Positions 35,401 through 48,279 of a DNA stretch of 64,000 nt are shown here, piece by piece (the stretch's first letter is position 1; every line of letters starts with the position of its first letter). Location: contig NW_025408674.1 in the NCBI RefSeq assembly GCF_020360975.1, positions 2,232,001 to 2,296,000 of the forward strand. The letters run 5' to 3'. Origin of the DNA: Hirsutella rhossiliensis (Eukaryota; Ascomycota; Sordariomycetes; Hypocreales; Ophiocordycipitaceae). The notes below the pieces were generated by a model, which did not search any database, was not told the origin of the DNA, and worked only from the letters and a program-made list of their open reading frames with translations. The translations under genes and the position numbers were made by a program.

Positions 35401-36950
35401 TTTAAAAGGTTATAAAGCGTATCTAAGATTAAAGGTAAGGGGTAGCGGTCTAGCCTTATAATTACGTTTAGAGCCCTATAGTTATAATAAAACTATATCC
35501 CGCCCCTTAGTTTACGTATAAATAAGACCGGCGCTCTTACTTTAGAGCTACTTACTTAAATAAAACCCTTATCTAAGAGGTCCCTTAGCGTCTTCTTTAG
35601 TACTAATAGCTCTACGTATAATATACTATATAGCGGTCTAAATAGTATAGGTAGTTCCTACCCCTTCTTATTAGTATAGAGTACGATCCTATAGTCTACC
35701 CTTAGCTTATATAGGTTAAGCTTATCTGCTTCCTAGGACTTAAATAGCGGTAAGAGGTCGTAAAAGCGCTTTAGTATCTATTATTATAGCTTAGAGGGCG
35801 ACTTTAGCTTCTTTATCTAAAGGGCCTTATCGATATCCGCTAAGCTAACTATATAGACCGCTATATTAGCCGCTGCCCGGCCTTACCCCCGCTTTACCTA
35901 TTATACGGTTCCTATAAAAATAGAGGTAAGGACTTCTTATACTAAGTATAAAGCTCGTATGCTTAGTCCTATGCTTATAGAACCGTCGTTATAGTAGACC
36001 TACTATTATATAGGCTTAAACTATAGCTTCCTTTAGTATAAAACTAAGTATAACTCTATATATAATAACTAGGGTTTCCTAAGGATTAAGGGAAACTCTA
36101 GTTAAGGGATTATATAGGCTATAATAAGCTTATAGTAACCGTCGACCTTTATAGCTAGCTATATAATACCCTTAATTACTATACCCTCTATCGCGCTTAA
36201 GGCGCCCTTTACTTACCTTAAAGCAATCTTTTTTACTAGTACTTATATCTCTTATATAAGCGCCTCGTTAACTACGGTATAGTATTAGTAGCCCTTATCT
36301 ATAAGGGCGGTAATAGGTAAGGAGTTATTAATTATAACCTATATTAAAGTAGGCTCCTCTTTTATATAGGCGGATAATTCTTCCTTCTCCTTTATTAGTA
36401 CTAGTAATTAAGGCTCTAGAGCTTATCTTTACTCTAGAGCTACTCTTTTTCCTCTAGGCCTAGGGGGGCGGAGTCCTCCTTATCGTTTAAGGCGAGGAGC
36501 GGTTCTATCTTCGCTACTTAAACCGCTATAGGCCGCTTAGCTAAAAGGAAGGGGCATTTTAATATAAAGTACGTAGATACTCTATAACGTAGGTAGCGGA
36601 CGTTAGCCTTCTTCTTCCCGATTTCCTCGCTTATTACTTACTTCGCCTACTACTTAAAGTATAGGGCGGTATAAGGGGTAGTCAACGGCGTCTTCTTACC
36701 GCGTTTAGCCCGGTCTATATAGGTAGCCGATATTAGGGTATCCCTATCTATATCGATAGCCGGTTATTTATCTTATAAAGAGGCGGTAATCCTATCGCCG
36801 TTATACGGTATATACTTATAGAGCTTCTAGAAACGCAGCGTTTACTTATAGCCCTAAGCTACCTTTATTAACTAGCTTATATACTCGCTATAGTTAATAA
36901 GTATAATTATAGGGATAAGTAGCTCTTATAGGGCCGGCTATAACGACCGG

Positions 36951-37388
36951 TGTTATTCCTAAGGGATAAACCTATTAAGGGGTTTATATTAGTAGATATA
37001 ATAGGGCATAGTCTAAGTAATAATAAGTATATTACGTTAGTAATAAGTCGGAGGTCGTAGACCGTAGACTATAACTAAGTAATTAGAATTAGAGAGAGAA
37101 TCGTAATAAAGATCTATATTAAAAGCTAGAGAGCTATCTATCTAAAGGAGTAAAAGTAGGTAGCTATATATACCCGTAGAGACTGTCCTTAGATTATAGG
37201 CCTAGCTATAATCCCTAACGTTAGATCGTATAAAGCGTAGTAATCTCGTTAATCCTAGATTACTTAGATCTCTATAATCCCCTTAATCCTATATCTATTA
37301 GATAGTCGTGCCGACTATTTATCTATTAGACCGTATTATATACTTAACGCGGTCGACCGTTAGCGGCCTAGTAGCCGTAGTTATAATA
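36951..37388 (-). repeat. Gypsy-3 3' LTR
   Basis: 438 bases, starting TGTTATTCCTAAGGG and ending near TTATAATA. Partner of 44345-44782. Confidence 0.93.
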
Positions 37389-37448
37389 CGATATCTCCCC
37401 TCCTTTTAGTCTTATCTATAAGACCTACTATAGCTACCTTAGCCGCCG

Positions 37449-37515
37449 TATATAAATATACCCTTATCGCGTTATACGTAAGTATATCGTTCCTTATCTC
37501 TTTATCCTTTCGGGA
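37449..37515 (+). promoter_or_regulatory. TATA box and CT-rich tract before the gypsy-3 antisense gene
   Basis: TATATAAATA (37449-37458) precedes a pyrimidine-rich TTCCTTATCTCTTTATCCTT (about 37491-37510) by some 30 bases. The reading region starts shortly after. This is a third instance of the same layout. Confidence 0.55.
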
Positions 37516-37539
37516 TATACTACTAATAGTATATCTAGT

Positions 37540-38257
37540 CGTATACTAAAAAATCGTTCCTAAAAAGCCTTTAAGCGCGCTACTCTTACTAAATATATCG
37601 ACTTAAGTAGAGATCCTACCGATATACCGTATACTCGATGCTTTAAGGCGAAAAAGATAAATTATCGGATAGCCGAAAATTCTTCGCGCTATAATAATTA
37701 TATTGCTAGTAGTCGTCCCTATTATAATAGTATTTTAGTAGCCTCTTTTTATAGGTATCTTTTAATTCTTTCTATATATAGTAGCTAATATATTTCTTTT
37801 AGTAACTAAATTATTAGCAGAGTAGCGTAGGCTATATTCTAAAGAGGAGGAAGCTAGGGAAGCTTTATTAGAGCTTTAGGTATAGCTTACGAATCTTTAG
37901 TTATAAATATCTATCGCCGTTAATCGTTTAGCTTATATCTAGAAGATTTAGAATTATATAAAGGAAAAGAGTTCTAAGTTATTTCGTTATAGTATCTAAG
38001 AAGTAGATACTAAGGATAGCGTTTTACCTACGCTCGATATATATAAGTATTAGGTAGTAAATAACTTATAATTATTAGGCGTTCTTAATAAAGCGAATTA
38101 GTCCTTATTCGGTATTAGTAAGGAGTTTACGGATCTTAGTCCTTTAATCCCTCCTAAACCTTTTAGTAAAATTATCGAAGTAGAGAGCTATAGTAGGTTA
38201 AGTGCTTAAGTAGTTCCTAGGTATTTTCCTCTAGTCCGTATCCCTTTTACTTAATAA
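37540..38257 (+). pseudogene. Gypsy-3 antisense gene: zinc-cluster-like motif plus coiled coil
   Basis: Antisense to gag-pol, between integrase and the 3' LTR. The first half has KAFKRATLTKYI followed by a six-Cys array, C-x2-C-x7-C-x8-C-x2-C-x6-C, at codons 37630, 37639, 37663, 37690, 37699 and 37720. Only the second is still TGC; the other five are TAT, as RIP of TGT gives. A one-base frame change (small intron or indel, about 37745-37805) leads to KLLAE(Q)RRL, SKEEEAREALLEL and further heptad-like sequence, then VESYSRLSA and TAA TAA at 38252. The arrangement recalls short fungal proteins with a paired CxxC cluster and coiled coil. Role unknown; DNA or RNA binding and dimerisation are inferred. 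Confidence 0.65.
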
Positions 38258-38799
38258 GGTATTCTTATTACTAACCTTATTTTCTTATATCTAGTATTTA
38301 TTCTACTTTATATTCTTAATCGTCGTTAACTTGATTTTTCCTATAGTTTAGCGTTTTATAGCGCTAGTTTTAATAATAAGATATAAAATATCGGGTATAT
38401 CTATATTATTATTAGTAGCGAAAGTTTATAGTTAACCTTTAAAATAGTTTCCTTAACCTTAAACGGTCTAAGTTTCTTAAAATCTAATTTATTACTTAGT
38501 CGTTTTATTTTAATATTTCGTCGTACGAGGTAGACTATATCTCCCTCTTAAAAGATTAGTCCCTATAATCTTTTCTAATTATAGTAAGTAGATATTTATT
38601 TTCTAATAAATTAAAGTTCTTATTATATTTCTTTATATAATTTTCGTAGCTAATCTACTTATAGTATCGCTCGTTCTACTTATAGTCCTTATCGAGTAAC
38701 CTTAAATACTTCTAGGTTATATCCGTAATTAGCGTATACTAGTAAGAGCTTAGTTATTTCCGTAACTAAGCTATTATAAGCTAGTTACGCTATTAGTAG

Positions 38800-39200
38800 C
38801 TATTTAACTTAATCGTTTTATTCGTAACTAATATAGTATCGTAAATATTATTTAAGCGTTTAGTTAAGTCGTTCTATTTATCTATCTATTTATAGGTAAT
38901 AAGCTATACTAAGCTTATATTTCGTCCTTAATTATACTATAAGAGCTTACTAAAACTTAGCTATAAATATACTTCCTTTATTAAAGATAATCTTATTTAG
39001 TAGTCCGTAATTACTAATAATTATTCGTAGGAATATATATACTAGCTCTTCTATATTACTTACTTCTTTATATAGTAAGAAGTATCTATACTTCGTTAAT
39101 CGGTCGGTAATAATAAATATACTATTATACTTAACGTTAGTTATAGGTTCTTTTAATAGTAGTAGCTTTATAATATAATTAAAAGCTATTAAATCCTATA
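38800..39200 (-). pseudogene. Gypsy-3 integrase core
   Basis: Minus-strand codons read FIITDRLTKYRYF, then EELVYIFLR, then a segment ending NKIIFNKGSIFIAKF. This matches the Ty3 integrase core D-R-(L/F)-(T/S)-K, a spacer, then D-R-G-S-x-F, with the second catalytic Asp (SDRGS) changed to N-K-G-S. Confidence 0.85.
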
Positions 39201-39999
39201 GTTTCTCTAGTACTAGTAGCGGTTATAATTCTCTATATAGCTTATATTATTTAGCTTTACTTTATACGTAAAGTTTATATTTTTTAATAACTTATCGTAT
39301 TACTTCCTTAAGCTATAAGAAGTTATATTATCGTTTAATCCGTTTTATTATTCTTTAGATTCCTTAGTATCTATATATTAAATGTTTATATATATCTTAT
39401 ATAACTTTATCTCGTAACGCTAGTAGTATCTAGATTTTATTCTTATATATTAGAACTTCCGAATATTCTATATTATATCCCTTTAGTACTTTATATTCTT
39501 TTATCTATTTTAGGATCTTTTAGTATATTAAGTCGTCGGGTTATACTTTAAATATTATATTTAGCTATCGTTACTAGTAGTTTCCGTTTTCGTTAATTTC
39601 TAAGAGCTATTCTTTCGCTATAGGTACTCCTATATCGTAGTTACTTCGTCGACTAAGGGTATTAGCTTAACCGTTTTCTATTCCTTTCCTATAGATTATT
39701 TTATAGTCGAATTCTAATAAGTATTCGGCCTATCGGATCTATCGTCCGTTTAACTATTATATTATTATAAAGTATAAGATATTCTTATAATCTATATAGA
39801 CCTTTATACTTACTTCCGAAAAGGTAGTATCGAAATTCCTTAAAAGCTTAAATAATTATAAGGAATTCTTTATCGTAGATAGGGTAATTAAGTTCTACGC
39901 TATATAGCTTTTTCGAGTAAAATATAATTAGTTATAGTCTTCCTTTATTATCTTTTTATCCGATTTATACTCTTAGAGTAAAGTCTAATATATCGGTTT

Positions 40000-40800
40000 T
40001 AAGTTCGATTTATCGTTTTAGATCGAAGGTAGTTAAGACTAGTTCTTACGTAATCGTAGTCTTAATATATTCGAAAGCTTCGTTAGCTTTATCGTCTTAT
40101 ATAAATCCTTTTTCCTTCTTCGTTAAGTTATATAGTAGTACTATAATCTTTCCGAAATCTTTAATAAATCGTCGGTAGTAATTTATAAATCCTAGGAAAC
40201 TTTATACGTCCTTAACGTTCTTTAGCGTTAGCTATTCTTTAACTAAGTTAATCTTATCTTATTATATCTATATCTCTCTTAGTAAGATTATATATCCGAG
40301 GAAGTCTACTTCCTATATATAGAACTTACTTTTCTTTAGTTTAACTAGTAACTTTATATTCTAAAGTACGCGGAGTACCTTATAGACGTGTTCCTTATAT
40401 TCTTCTAGGGTATCCGAGAAGATTAGGATATTATCTAGGTATACTACTATAAAGATATCTAAGTATTCGCGTAGGATATTATTAATTATCCGTTAAAAGG
40501 TAGCTAGTATATTTATAAGTCTAAATAGTATTACTAGATATTTAAATAGTCTGAATTTCGTTCTAAAGGCTATTATCTATTTATATCCCTTTTTTATACG
40601 TATTAAGTTATAGGCGCCTTTAAGATCGAGGGCTATAAACTATTTTTTACTATATAATCGATCTTATAGTTCCGATATAAGCGGTAATAGTATTCGGTCT
40701 TTTATTATAATATCGTTTAAGCGTTTATAGTCGATAACTAGTTATAGCTTACTATTTTTCTTTAGAATAAATATAACTAGATAGCTTACTTTAGATATTA
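40000..40800 (-). pseudogene. Gypsy-3 reverse transcriptase
   Basis: [12 protein letters not shown] is read on the minus strand; YLDN (40430-40441) replaces YLDD. One catalytic Asp is retained, the other changed to Asn. Confidence 0.88.
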
Positions 40801-42799
40801 ATATTTATATATATCCCTTTTATAGATTCTCGTTAAGGTAGTCGCGTAGCGTTTATAGTTACTTTTCGTTTAGGTTATAGATTTTATAGAACGTTAGCGT
40901 TATTCTATCCTTAAGATAAATTTCGTAGTCCTATTAGCTATATTCGGGTAACCCTATCTTAAGTTCTTCCTTAAAGAGTTTATTATATTTCCGGTATTCT
41001 TAAGGGATATTCTTTATTCTATCTTATAGGCTTTATTCTTTCTTTTAAGAGCTAGTTTCTCTTAACTTAAGTTCTTTATTAATTTATTTAAGGTCTTTCC
41101 TTAGAGTAGTAATAACTCTTTAGATCTTTATATTATATCCTTTATTCTATTTATATTAGATACTAAGTTATATAGCTATATTAGTTAGTATATAGGTCTT
41201 ATTAGTCGATTTTATTATATCCGTTAGTTTAGTTACTATTTTCGTTTATATCGCTAAAGCCTATAATAATTTACTTAAACGGTTATCCTTTTTATCCTAT
41301 TTAGTAGCTAAATTATCGTAAAATTTTACTTTCTTTTAAATCTACTAGTCTTAGAAACTTACGTCTTTATTTTAACGTAGCTAGCTAGTTTTCTAGTTAA
41401 TTAGTAGGTTGCTCTCCTATAGCTATAGAAGCCTTAGTATAAGGTCGTATTCTTTAATATCTATAATATCGAAGTTAACTTATTTATCGTAGCCTTAGAT
41501 ATTAATATCGAGGTAATTAATCTCTATATTAATAATTCCGTTATTATAGTTAAAGGCCTCTCCTTCGATATTCGTAAGTTTATATAGATCTTTCTTATAT
41601 CTTTATATAAGTCGGTAACGATTAACGACTCTAGGTAAAACGTAATTACTTATCGCGCCGTAGTCTAAAAGTATATATATATAATATCCCGCGATTTAGA
41701 TATTTAATACTATTTAGTCGCTATAGCTTACCGTTACTATATATAGGGTCCTTAGATCTTATCGTATCGTGCTAGTCTATAGCCCTTTTATAAATAGCGT
41801 ACCTTGTTTTTTACCTAGTCTTTATTCGTTTTATTTAGGTATTCTTCTTTAATTTATTATTAATATCGTTTCTTTATATCTTCGTCGCGTAGTATCGTAT
41901 CGGGGCTTAAGAGACTAATTTCTTATAGCTAATCGAAGATTTCTTATTTCTTAATACTATATTATTTATATTATACTACTTCGTAGTTAATTATATACTA
42001 TACTTTATAATTTTATTCGTTTTTATACTAAAGGTTAAGTTTTTATTTAGCGTCTTTCTATTTTTCGCGTAGTATTTTTATATCGATTCTTCCTTAGTCG
42101 AATATAGCTTATAGCCTTTATATATATTACTAATAATCTTTTAGTATACTATTATATCGTTTATACTATACTTATGCTTTTTCGTATTTATAAATTCTAT
42201 AGTTTAGGTATACGTATTCGTTATAATTTTCTTTATTATATTTAACTTATTATATAAGTCTTTAGAAGATTAAGGGTTTAGATATCTTAGAGCGAGTAGC
42301 GTTATACTATTCCTTTATTTTAGCGTATCTATAGATTTTATATATCTTTAAAAGATATCTCGTTAATAAACTATAATTATTATAGTATTTAAGTAGTATA
42401 CTATAATCGGGTTTTAATAATATAACTTAGTCGTTTAGGTAGCGTTAATCGATTTTCTAGTAGTTTAGTTCTATACTTAAGTAGGGTTTCGAAAGTACTT
42501 ATCCCTTAAACTTAACTAAGAAAGCATTATATCGTGCTTTTATCTAAAAGTATATTATATAATCTAGGTAGACGTATAATATCTATAAAATATACTTATA
42601 GTACTTATAAGTAAGTAGTATTTATAGATCGTCTTTAAATTCTCCTTATAGTTACTATTCTTATTATAGTACTATAAAGGTATTAACTATAGCGATAGCT
42701 ATAGTATAGTCTCCTTTATATAGTACCGGTTAATATCGAATTAATATAGCTTATTAGTTTTCTATAAGAATTTAAGGTATTTATTAGGTTTTAATTTTA

Positions 42800-44340
42800 A
42801 GTATTTCTTCGAATTCTTTAAAGTATAAAGTATATTCTCTAATCGTAGTATTCTCCTTTAATAGCGAGGGTAGTAATACGAGTTCGTTCTTATCTTCCGT
42901 TTCTCTAGGTATTTCTTATTCTTTAGAGCTTATATCGTCGATACTTCGTTATTCCTCTATAGGTTATTATCTAAGTTTTATAAGTATAAGGGCTATATCT
43001 ATATCTTCTTTATTATATTATTTATAGACTACCTATCGTTATTATCGATTTTTATTTCGTATATCTTCCTAGAATCGTTTGCCGTTCTTCCTAATCTAGT
43101 CTTAAGAGACTCCTTTAGGATAGGGGTATTCTAGTTCTACGAATTTAACTTATTTCTATATTTTAGGATCTATTTATTATATTATTATAAGGGTTTTCTT
43201 TAATAGCTTCGGGAACTATTTAGTACCGTTTTTATCGCTAAAGTATACCGTATATTTATCGTCGTAGTATATAGTTTAACTAAGGAGTTTATACTTTAGT
43301 TCCTATCTATTAATAGCGTTTAAGTATTTCTTACCTTCTAGGGCTAGTACCTAGTAGGTTTTCCTCTCCTTATAAGGTTATTTATATTCTTTAAAGTAAT
43401 ATCTAGGTTTCCCGTAATTAAAATACTTTCCTTTACTTTTCTATATTATATCTAGATCTATCTTACCTAGGTTAGTTATATAGGCATAGGTAATAGGAGT
43501 TTCGCGCTTCTTCTTATAGTTAGCGCGTCGGTTAAAGTTATTCTTATAAGAAGGGTTTTAGTTTCCTCTTCTTTATTTCTTTTCTTAGCGTCGCGTATAC
43601 TATCTATCGTCGATTTATACTACTATAGTAATATAGTCTAAGAGGTTATTAGGTCGATTTTCCTTATAGAGTTCGTCCTTAACTTCTTTTTTAAGCCTAT
43701 TATAGAATCGTAATATAAGAGGTTCGTCGTCTTAATTAAGCTTTAAAGTAACTTATCGGAACTTTATAGTATAATCCGATACTAAGATCCTTTATCGGAG
43801 TTCTTAAAGTTTTTATTTAGCTTCTCGTTCCTTATTAGTTATTCTAAATACCTTCGTAATAGCTTCTTCGAATCCTTAGAAACTAGTAAAGACTTTATCT
43901 ATCTCGTTATCTTATCGCGCTAGTTAGTTATCGAGAAAATCCCTTATAATAGGTCTAAACTAAGCGAGTACCGTTCTAGATAAATAATTTCCTACGTAGA
44001 GTACCTTTTCGACTAGGTCTAAGAGTTTAGTAGGGTAAAACCAATAGTAGGCTTTAAGTTAAGTAAGAAAGTCTTAAAGCGTGCCGTAAGTACCGTCGAA
44101 TAGTCTTAGCTATTTTAGTTTAACTACTTCTCCGAGGTCCCTAACTTATTTATTGCCTCCTCCGTTCCTAAGTAACTATACCTTATATCGAAGGGCGATA
44201 ATTTCGCGTATTATATCCTAAGGCGATATAGTAGCTCTAGAGTTAGTTAATCTAGTTTACTATATAGGTATATTAATAGTTACGGTATTACTTAAAGTAA
44301 CGCGGTATTATACTAAATAAGAGCTTTTAACGTATAACGA
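42800..44340 (-). pseudogene. Gypsy-3 gag region
   Basis: Minus-strand region next to the 5' LTR. 43266-44344 has a clear relative at about 1848-2933, and comparison of the two shows mainly CG/CA in this copy against TA in the older one. Protein frames are broken; no zinc knuckle was assigned with confidence. Confidence 0.6.
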
Positions 44341-44344
44341 CTAG

Positions 44345-44782
44345 TATTATTCCTAAGGGATAAACCTATCGAGGGGTTTATATTAATAGATATAATAGGG
44401 CGTAGTCTAAGTAATAATAAGTATATTACGTTAGTAATAAGTCGGAGGTCGTAGACCGTAGACTATAACTAGGTAATTAGAATTAAAGATAGAATCGTAA
44501 TAAAGATCTATATTAAAAGCTAGAGAGCTATCTATCTAAAGGAGTAAAAGTAGGTAGCTATATATACCTATAGAGACTATCCTTAGATTATAGGCCTAGC
44601 TATAATCCCTAACGTTAGATCGTATAGAGCGTAGTAATCTTATTAATCTTAGATTACTTAGATCTTTATAATCCCTTTAATCCTATATCTATTAGATAGT
44701 CGTGCCGACTATTTATCTATTAGACCGTGTTACGTGCTTAACGCGGTCGACCGTTAGCGGCCTAGTAGCTATAGTCGTAATA
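44345..44782 (-). repeat. Gypsy-3 5' LTR
   Basis: 438 bases. The first two are TA where the other LTR has TG. Confidence 0.93.
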
Positions 44783-44786
44783 CCGG

Positions 44787-45454
44787 CGTAATTAAATTCT
44801 ATAGCTATATAAGCTTCGCGCTATCTTCCTATACTATAGTCCCCGCTACCTATAAGAGCGTCTCTTCGAAATTAAGAAGGAATTCGATAAAGGTTTATCC
44901 GTCTCTTTACTTAAGGGTCTATAGCCTATCTTACGCCTTCTCCCGCTCCTATACGTTACCGAACGTATATATAAGGTATTAAAAGAAGTCTTATAGGTTA
45001 TATTTACCCTTAGGGCCGCCCTTATCTTAGAATCCGGAGATCCGCTATATCTAGGGCTCTAGTAGCGTATAAAGGAGCGAATACTACGCTATATCGTAAT
45101 AGCTATTTAAGCCCTATTTCTCGTCGGTTATAAACTTTATCTATAGCTAGCTAAGAAAGAAGTAAAAGGACTCTAGCTTACTATCTTAAGTCGGCTAAGG
45201 GAGCGGCTTCTATATCGGTAGTATCGCCGCCGTAACCGGCGTTATAGAGGTTATAGGGGTTAAAGCTAGTCTTATAGACGGCTCCCTTAGTATAGTGAGA
45301 ACCTCGTTCTTCTCGCTAGCCGTCGCGCTTTTAATCGCTTTTAAGATAGCTATAATACTTCTTATCCGTCTAAGGAGGGGCGGAGTGCTTCCTTAAAGGG
45401 GAAGCGCCCTCTTTAAAGAGATATTTATTAGATCTATTAATTAATAGCTTATAC
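44787..45454 (-). pseudogene. Gypsy-2 gag fragment
   Basis: Minus-strand frame reads DFF(Q)YLIYTFGNV, then REKA, then TFIEFLLNFEETLL(Q)VAG with bracketed Gln as TAG. This is a Ty3-type Gag (retrotransposon gag core: L-F-G-D, then F-x-x-F-x-x-x-L). It is cut at 44787 by gypsy-3 and continues on the far side, below 36946. Confidence 0.75.
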
Positions 45455-45640
45455 TATTATAGAGTAAGTAGAGGCATATATATAGGTACTATCTATAGGA
45501 TAATATTAATAAGCTATATAGAGCTCTCTTATACGCGGCTAGCCTATATATATATATATAGGATCCGGCCCTTTATACGTAACTATATAGCTTAGGCTAT
45601 AGCCTAAGCCTATAACCTATAATAGTTAAAGACTCTTATA
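45455..45640 (-). repeat. Gypsy-2 5' LTR
   Basis: 186 bases matching 31063-31248. TTAAG follows as the RIP-changed target duplication. Confidence 0.93.
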
Positions 45641-45645
45641 TTAAG

Positions 45646-46720
45646 GCTTTCTTTAGTAGGCCCTTTAGGCCCTTAAAGAAGCTTAAAAAATCGAACCCTT
45701 TTATAAGACCTTTATAAAAGGGCTTAAGAAGGCAGCTATAAGGACCCCGGACCGCTAACAGCCCTTATAATAGCCCTTATACTAGCTTAAGGCCGCTTAG
45801 TAGCTTAGGGCTACCTAAGGAAACCTCGAAGCGAGCTTATAGGCTAAGGTTATTATAAAGAAGGCGCCTAAGGCCCTAGCTAAGGCCCCGGCTAAGGCTC
45901 CGGTAAAAGCCCTAGCTAAGACCCTAGCTAAGGCCTTAGCTAAGAGAAATATAAAAGAGGACTTCTAACTTATCTTAAAGCTAAAAAAGGAATCGCTAAC
46001 GCTAACTATTAACCTTATTATACTTCGTAACGAGCTTAATAAGGCTATAAGGGAACTAGCTATATTAGCTCTATTGACCTTAAATAAAGGTAATATAGTT
46101 ATAATAATAAAGGCCCTATATATAGTAAAGAAGCTTTTAAAGTAGCGGGAGAAGTAGTCCTTATACTTTAAGGAGCTACCTATTAAATCGGCTAACCTTC
46201 TTACTAGCTAAACTAAGCTAGTAGCCCGGAGCGTCCCTAACCTTTTAAAGACCCCTATCCTTAATATCTTCGCTATAAAAGCTAAAACCTTTAGTAGGAT
46301 CGATATCTTAGGGCAGCCTAGGTAGCTAAGCACCCTAGGCCTAATATAGAAGGTAGGATCGGTTATCTTTATAGTCCCTTTAAAGGCTATAAGGGCTAAA
46401 TACTAGAAAAAAGGCCTTTATATAATAGGTCTATAGATTTAAGTCGAGGCCTATAAGGAATATACTATATATATATAGTACTATAGGTGCCTTTCCTTTA
46501 GCTATAACCCCTAGACCTACTAGTAGCTTATTAAGTATACCTTTTACCTAGAAAAGTACTTAACTAAGGACTATAACTACCTTAGCTATAAGGCTAGCTA
46601 AGGCTGCTCTTACTTTAAGGTTTAATATTATAACTATAAGGGAGAGTACCTTACGACTAATAAAGTATAATATAAAGTCTATAAGGGAATAACTAATACT
46701 TAATAGCCTTAGCCCCCTTA
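45646..46720 (+). pseudogene. LINE ORF1 (Gag-like) with zinc knuckles
   Basis: Plus-strand frame rich in Lys/Ala (KALAKAPAKAPVKALAKTL near 45880-45930), then zinc knuckles. At 46479 the codons read YYRCLSFSYNP-TY, a C-x2-C-x4-H-x4-C in which Cys and His have become Tyr. A further Cys/His-type segment, YYNYKGEY, follows near 46635. ORF1 starts in the part left of gypsy-2 (about 30580-31060). In Tad-like LINEs this protein binds element RNA. Confidence 0.7.
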
Positions 46721-47099
46721 TACCTATAGGGCCCTTAAAGCCCCTTAGGCCCCTTAGGCCTAACTATAACCCTATTAGTATTATATAGTATAATACTAAT
46801 AGGTAGGAAATAGCTAACCTATCGATTTTAAAGTAGGCCCTAGAAATAAAAGTAGACCTTATCTTATTATAAGAGCCTTACCTTTATAAGATTAATAATA
46901 GCTATATCCTTATATAGTATCCGGCCTATAACGTTATAACCCCTATCCCTTCTACTAACTTTCCTAAGCTTACTAGGAGGCCTAGGGTTATAGCTTATAA
47001 GAGGAAGGAAGCTTAGATAGAAGCTAGCCTTAGCTTTAACCTCTTTTACGATCTTAATATATAGGCTATAAGGGTAAAAGGCGCCGAGCCGTTTACCCT

Positions 47100-47900
47100 T
47101 ATTAACCTATATAATAAAAAAGAGGTTAAAGGAGCCCTAGCTAGCTAAGGCCGGTAAGGGCCCCTTATAATAAAAAGGCTGCTACTAATAGCCTAGCTCC
47201 TATAATAGCCCTTCTTATTAGTAAGGGACTTTAACTTATACTACTTTTATTAAAACCCTTTTATAGAACCCTTTAAGGCCTATAAGGTAGAAGCCCTTAT
47301 TAGCTAGCTTATCCGCTATAAGGCTTTCTTACTAATAGACCTTAAGGTAGCTATAAAGGTACCTATTAAAGGAAAGGCTTAAAAGGGGCCTTAGTTATAA
47401 ACCTTACTTTCTATAGCCCCTTTAAATAGCTAACCTAGGCTAACTTCTTCTTAAAGGCTATAGGCTTAGATTATAAGCCTATAGCCTTTAAAGCTAGCTT
47501 AAGGGGCCCTAATAAGCTACTACTAGCTAGGCCTACTACTTATAATTATAAGAAAGTAAACTAAAAGGTATCCTTAGAATACCTAGCTAAGAAAGAATAG
47601 GACCTCCTTATAGCTATAAAGAGGGCTATAAAAAGAGACGACTTAAAAGGGATAGCTTCCCTTTTAATAAGAACCCTTATAGAGGCCTTAAATATAGCGA
47701 TACTAAAAAAGAGGCCTTATAAAGGATCTAAGCCCTAGTAGACTAACGAGCTAACTTACTTTTAAAAAGCCTTAAGCTTAGCCTAATAGGCTTATAGGCT
47801 AGCTTAGGATAAAAAAAGCTAGAAGAGCTTTATAGAGGCCTAAAATAGCTTTAAGTATACTATTAGGGCTATTAAAAAGTAATAATAAGAGAGCTTCTTA
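47100..47900 (+). pseudogene. LINE ORF2 endonuclease domain
   Basis: FLLVRDFNLYYFY begins about 47212; RDFN (GDFN in intact elements) occupies 47224-47235. This is the exonuclease-endonuclease-phosphatase family motif with Asp and Asn retained and the Gly changed by RIP. The domain nicks target DNA to prime reverse transcription. Confidence 0.8.
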
Positions 47901-48279
47901 ATAAAAGTAGTAGGAAAGGACGTCTTTATAGCTTTTTCTTATACTAAGGCTAGAGCTAACCTTACCCTCCTTAGTATCTTATATATAAAAGAAGGGATAA
48001 AGGTAAAAGCTAATACCTTTATAGAAAAATATAAGGCCTTCCTAATAACCCTTTTTCCGACCTTAGACCCTAGCCTTAGCCCTCCTTTTAGCCCCCTTTA
48101 AAGCCTAGAAAAAGAAGAGCTCCTAGGCTATATAAGTAGTAAGGGTATAGTTAAGTAGGACTAGCTAGAGCTAAATAACCCTAAGATTAAGAGGGCTATT
48201 TTTAGCTCTTTTAATAAGAAAGCCCTTAGCCCGGACTCCCTTAGCTTCCTCCCTATTTAATACGCGTATAAAGCTATCC

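Larger units (their letters stand above)
36951..44782 (-). mobile_element. Gypsy-3 (Ty3/gypsy), youngest insertion of the nest
   Basis: 7832 bp with 438-bp LTRs at 36951-37388 and 44345-44782; the left LTR still begins TG. CCGG (or ACCGG) lies on both outer sides (36947-36950 and 44783-44786). The minus strand carries gag next to the right LTR, protease, reverse transcriptase at 40.4 kb and integrase at about 39 kb. A plus-strand antisense gene (37540-38257) lies between integrase and the left (3') LTR. It interrupts gypsy-2 gag. A truncated relative is at 1800-3188. More CpG is kept here than in gypsy-1, in line with its late arrival. Confidence 0.94.
31063..45640 (-). mobile_element. Gypsy-2 (Ty3/gypsy), split by gypsy-3
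   Basis: LTRs of 186 bp (31063-31248 and 45455-45640) start TATTATAG and end CTCTTATA. Flanks CTAGG (31058-31062) and TTAAG (45641-45645) are one 5-bp duplication after two RIP changes. Without gypsy-3 the element is about 6.7 kb. The minus strand carries gag (44.8-45.45 kb and continuing left of 36.95 kb), reverse transcriptase at 35.2 kb, RNase H near 34.5 kb and integrase further left. A plus-strand antisense coding region (about 31.75-32.48 kb) precedes the 3' LTR on the left. It is younger than the LINE and older than gypsy-3. Confidence 0.93.
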
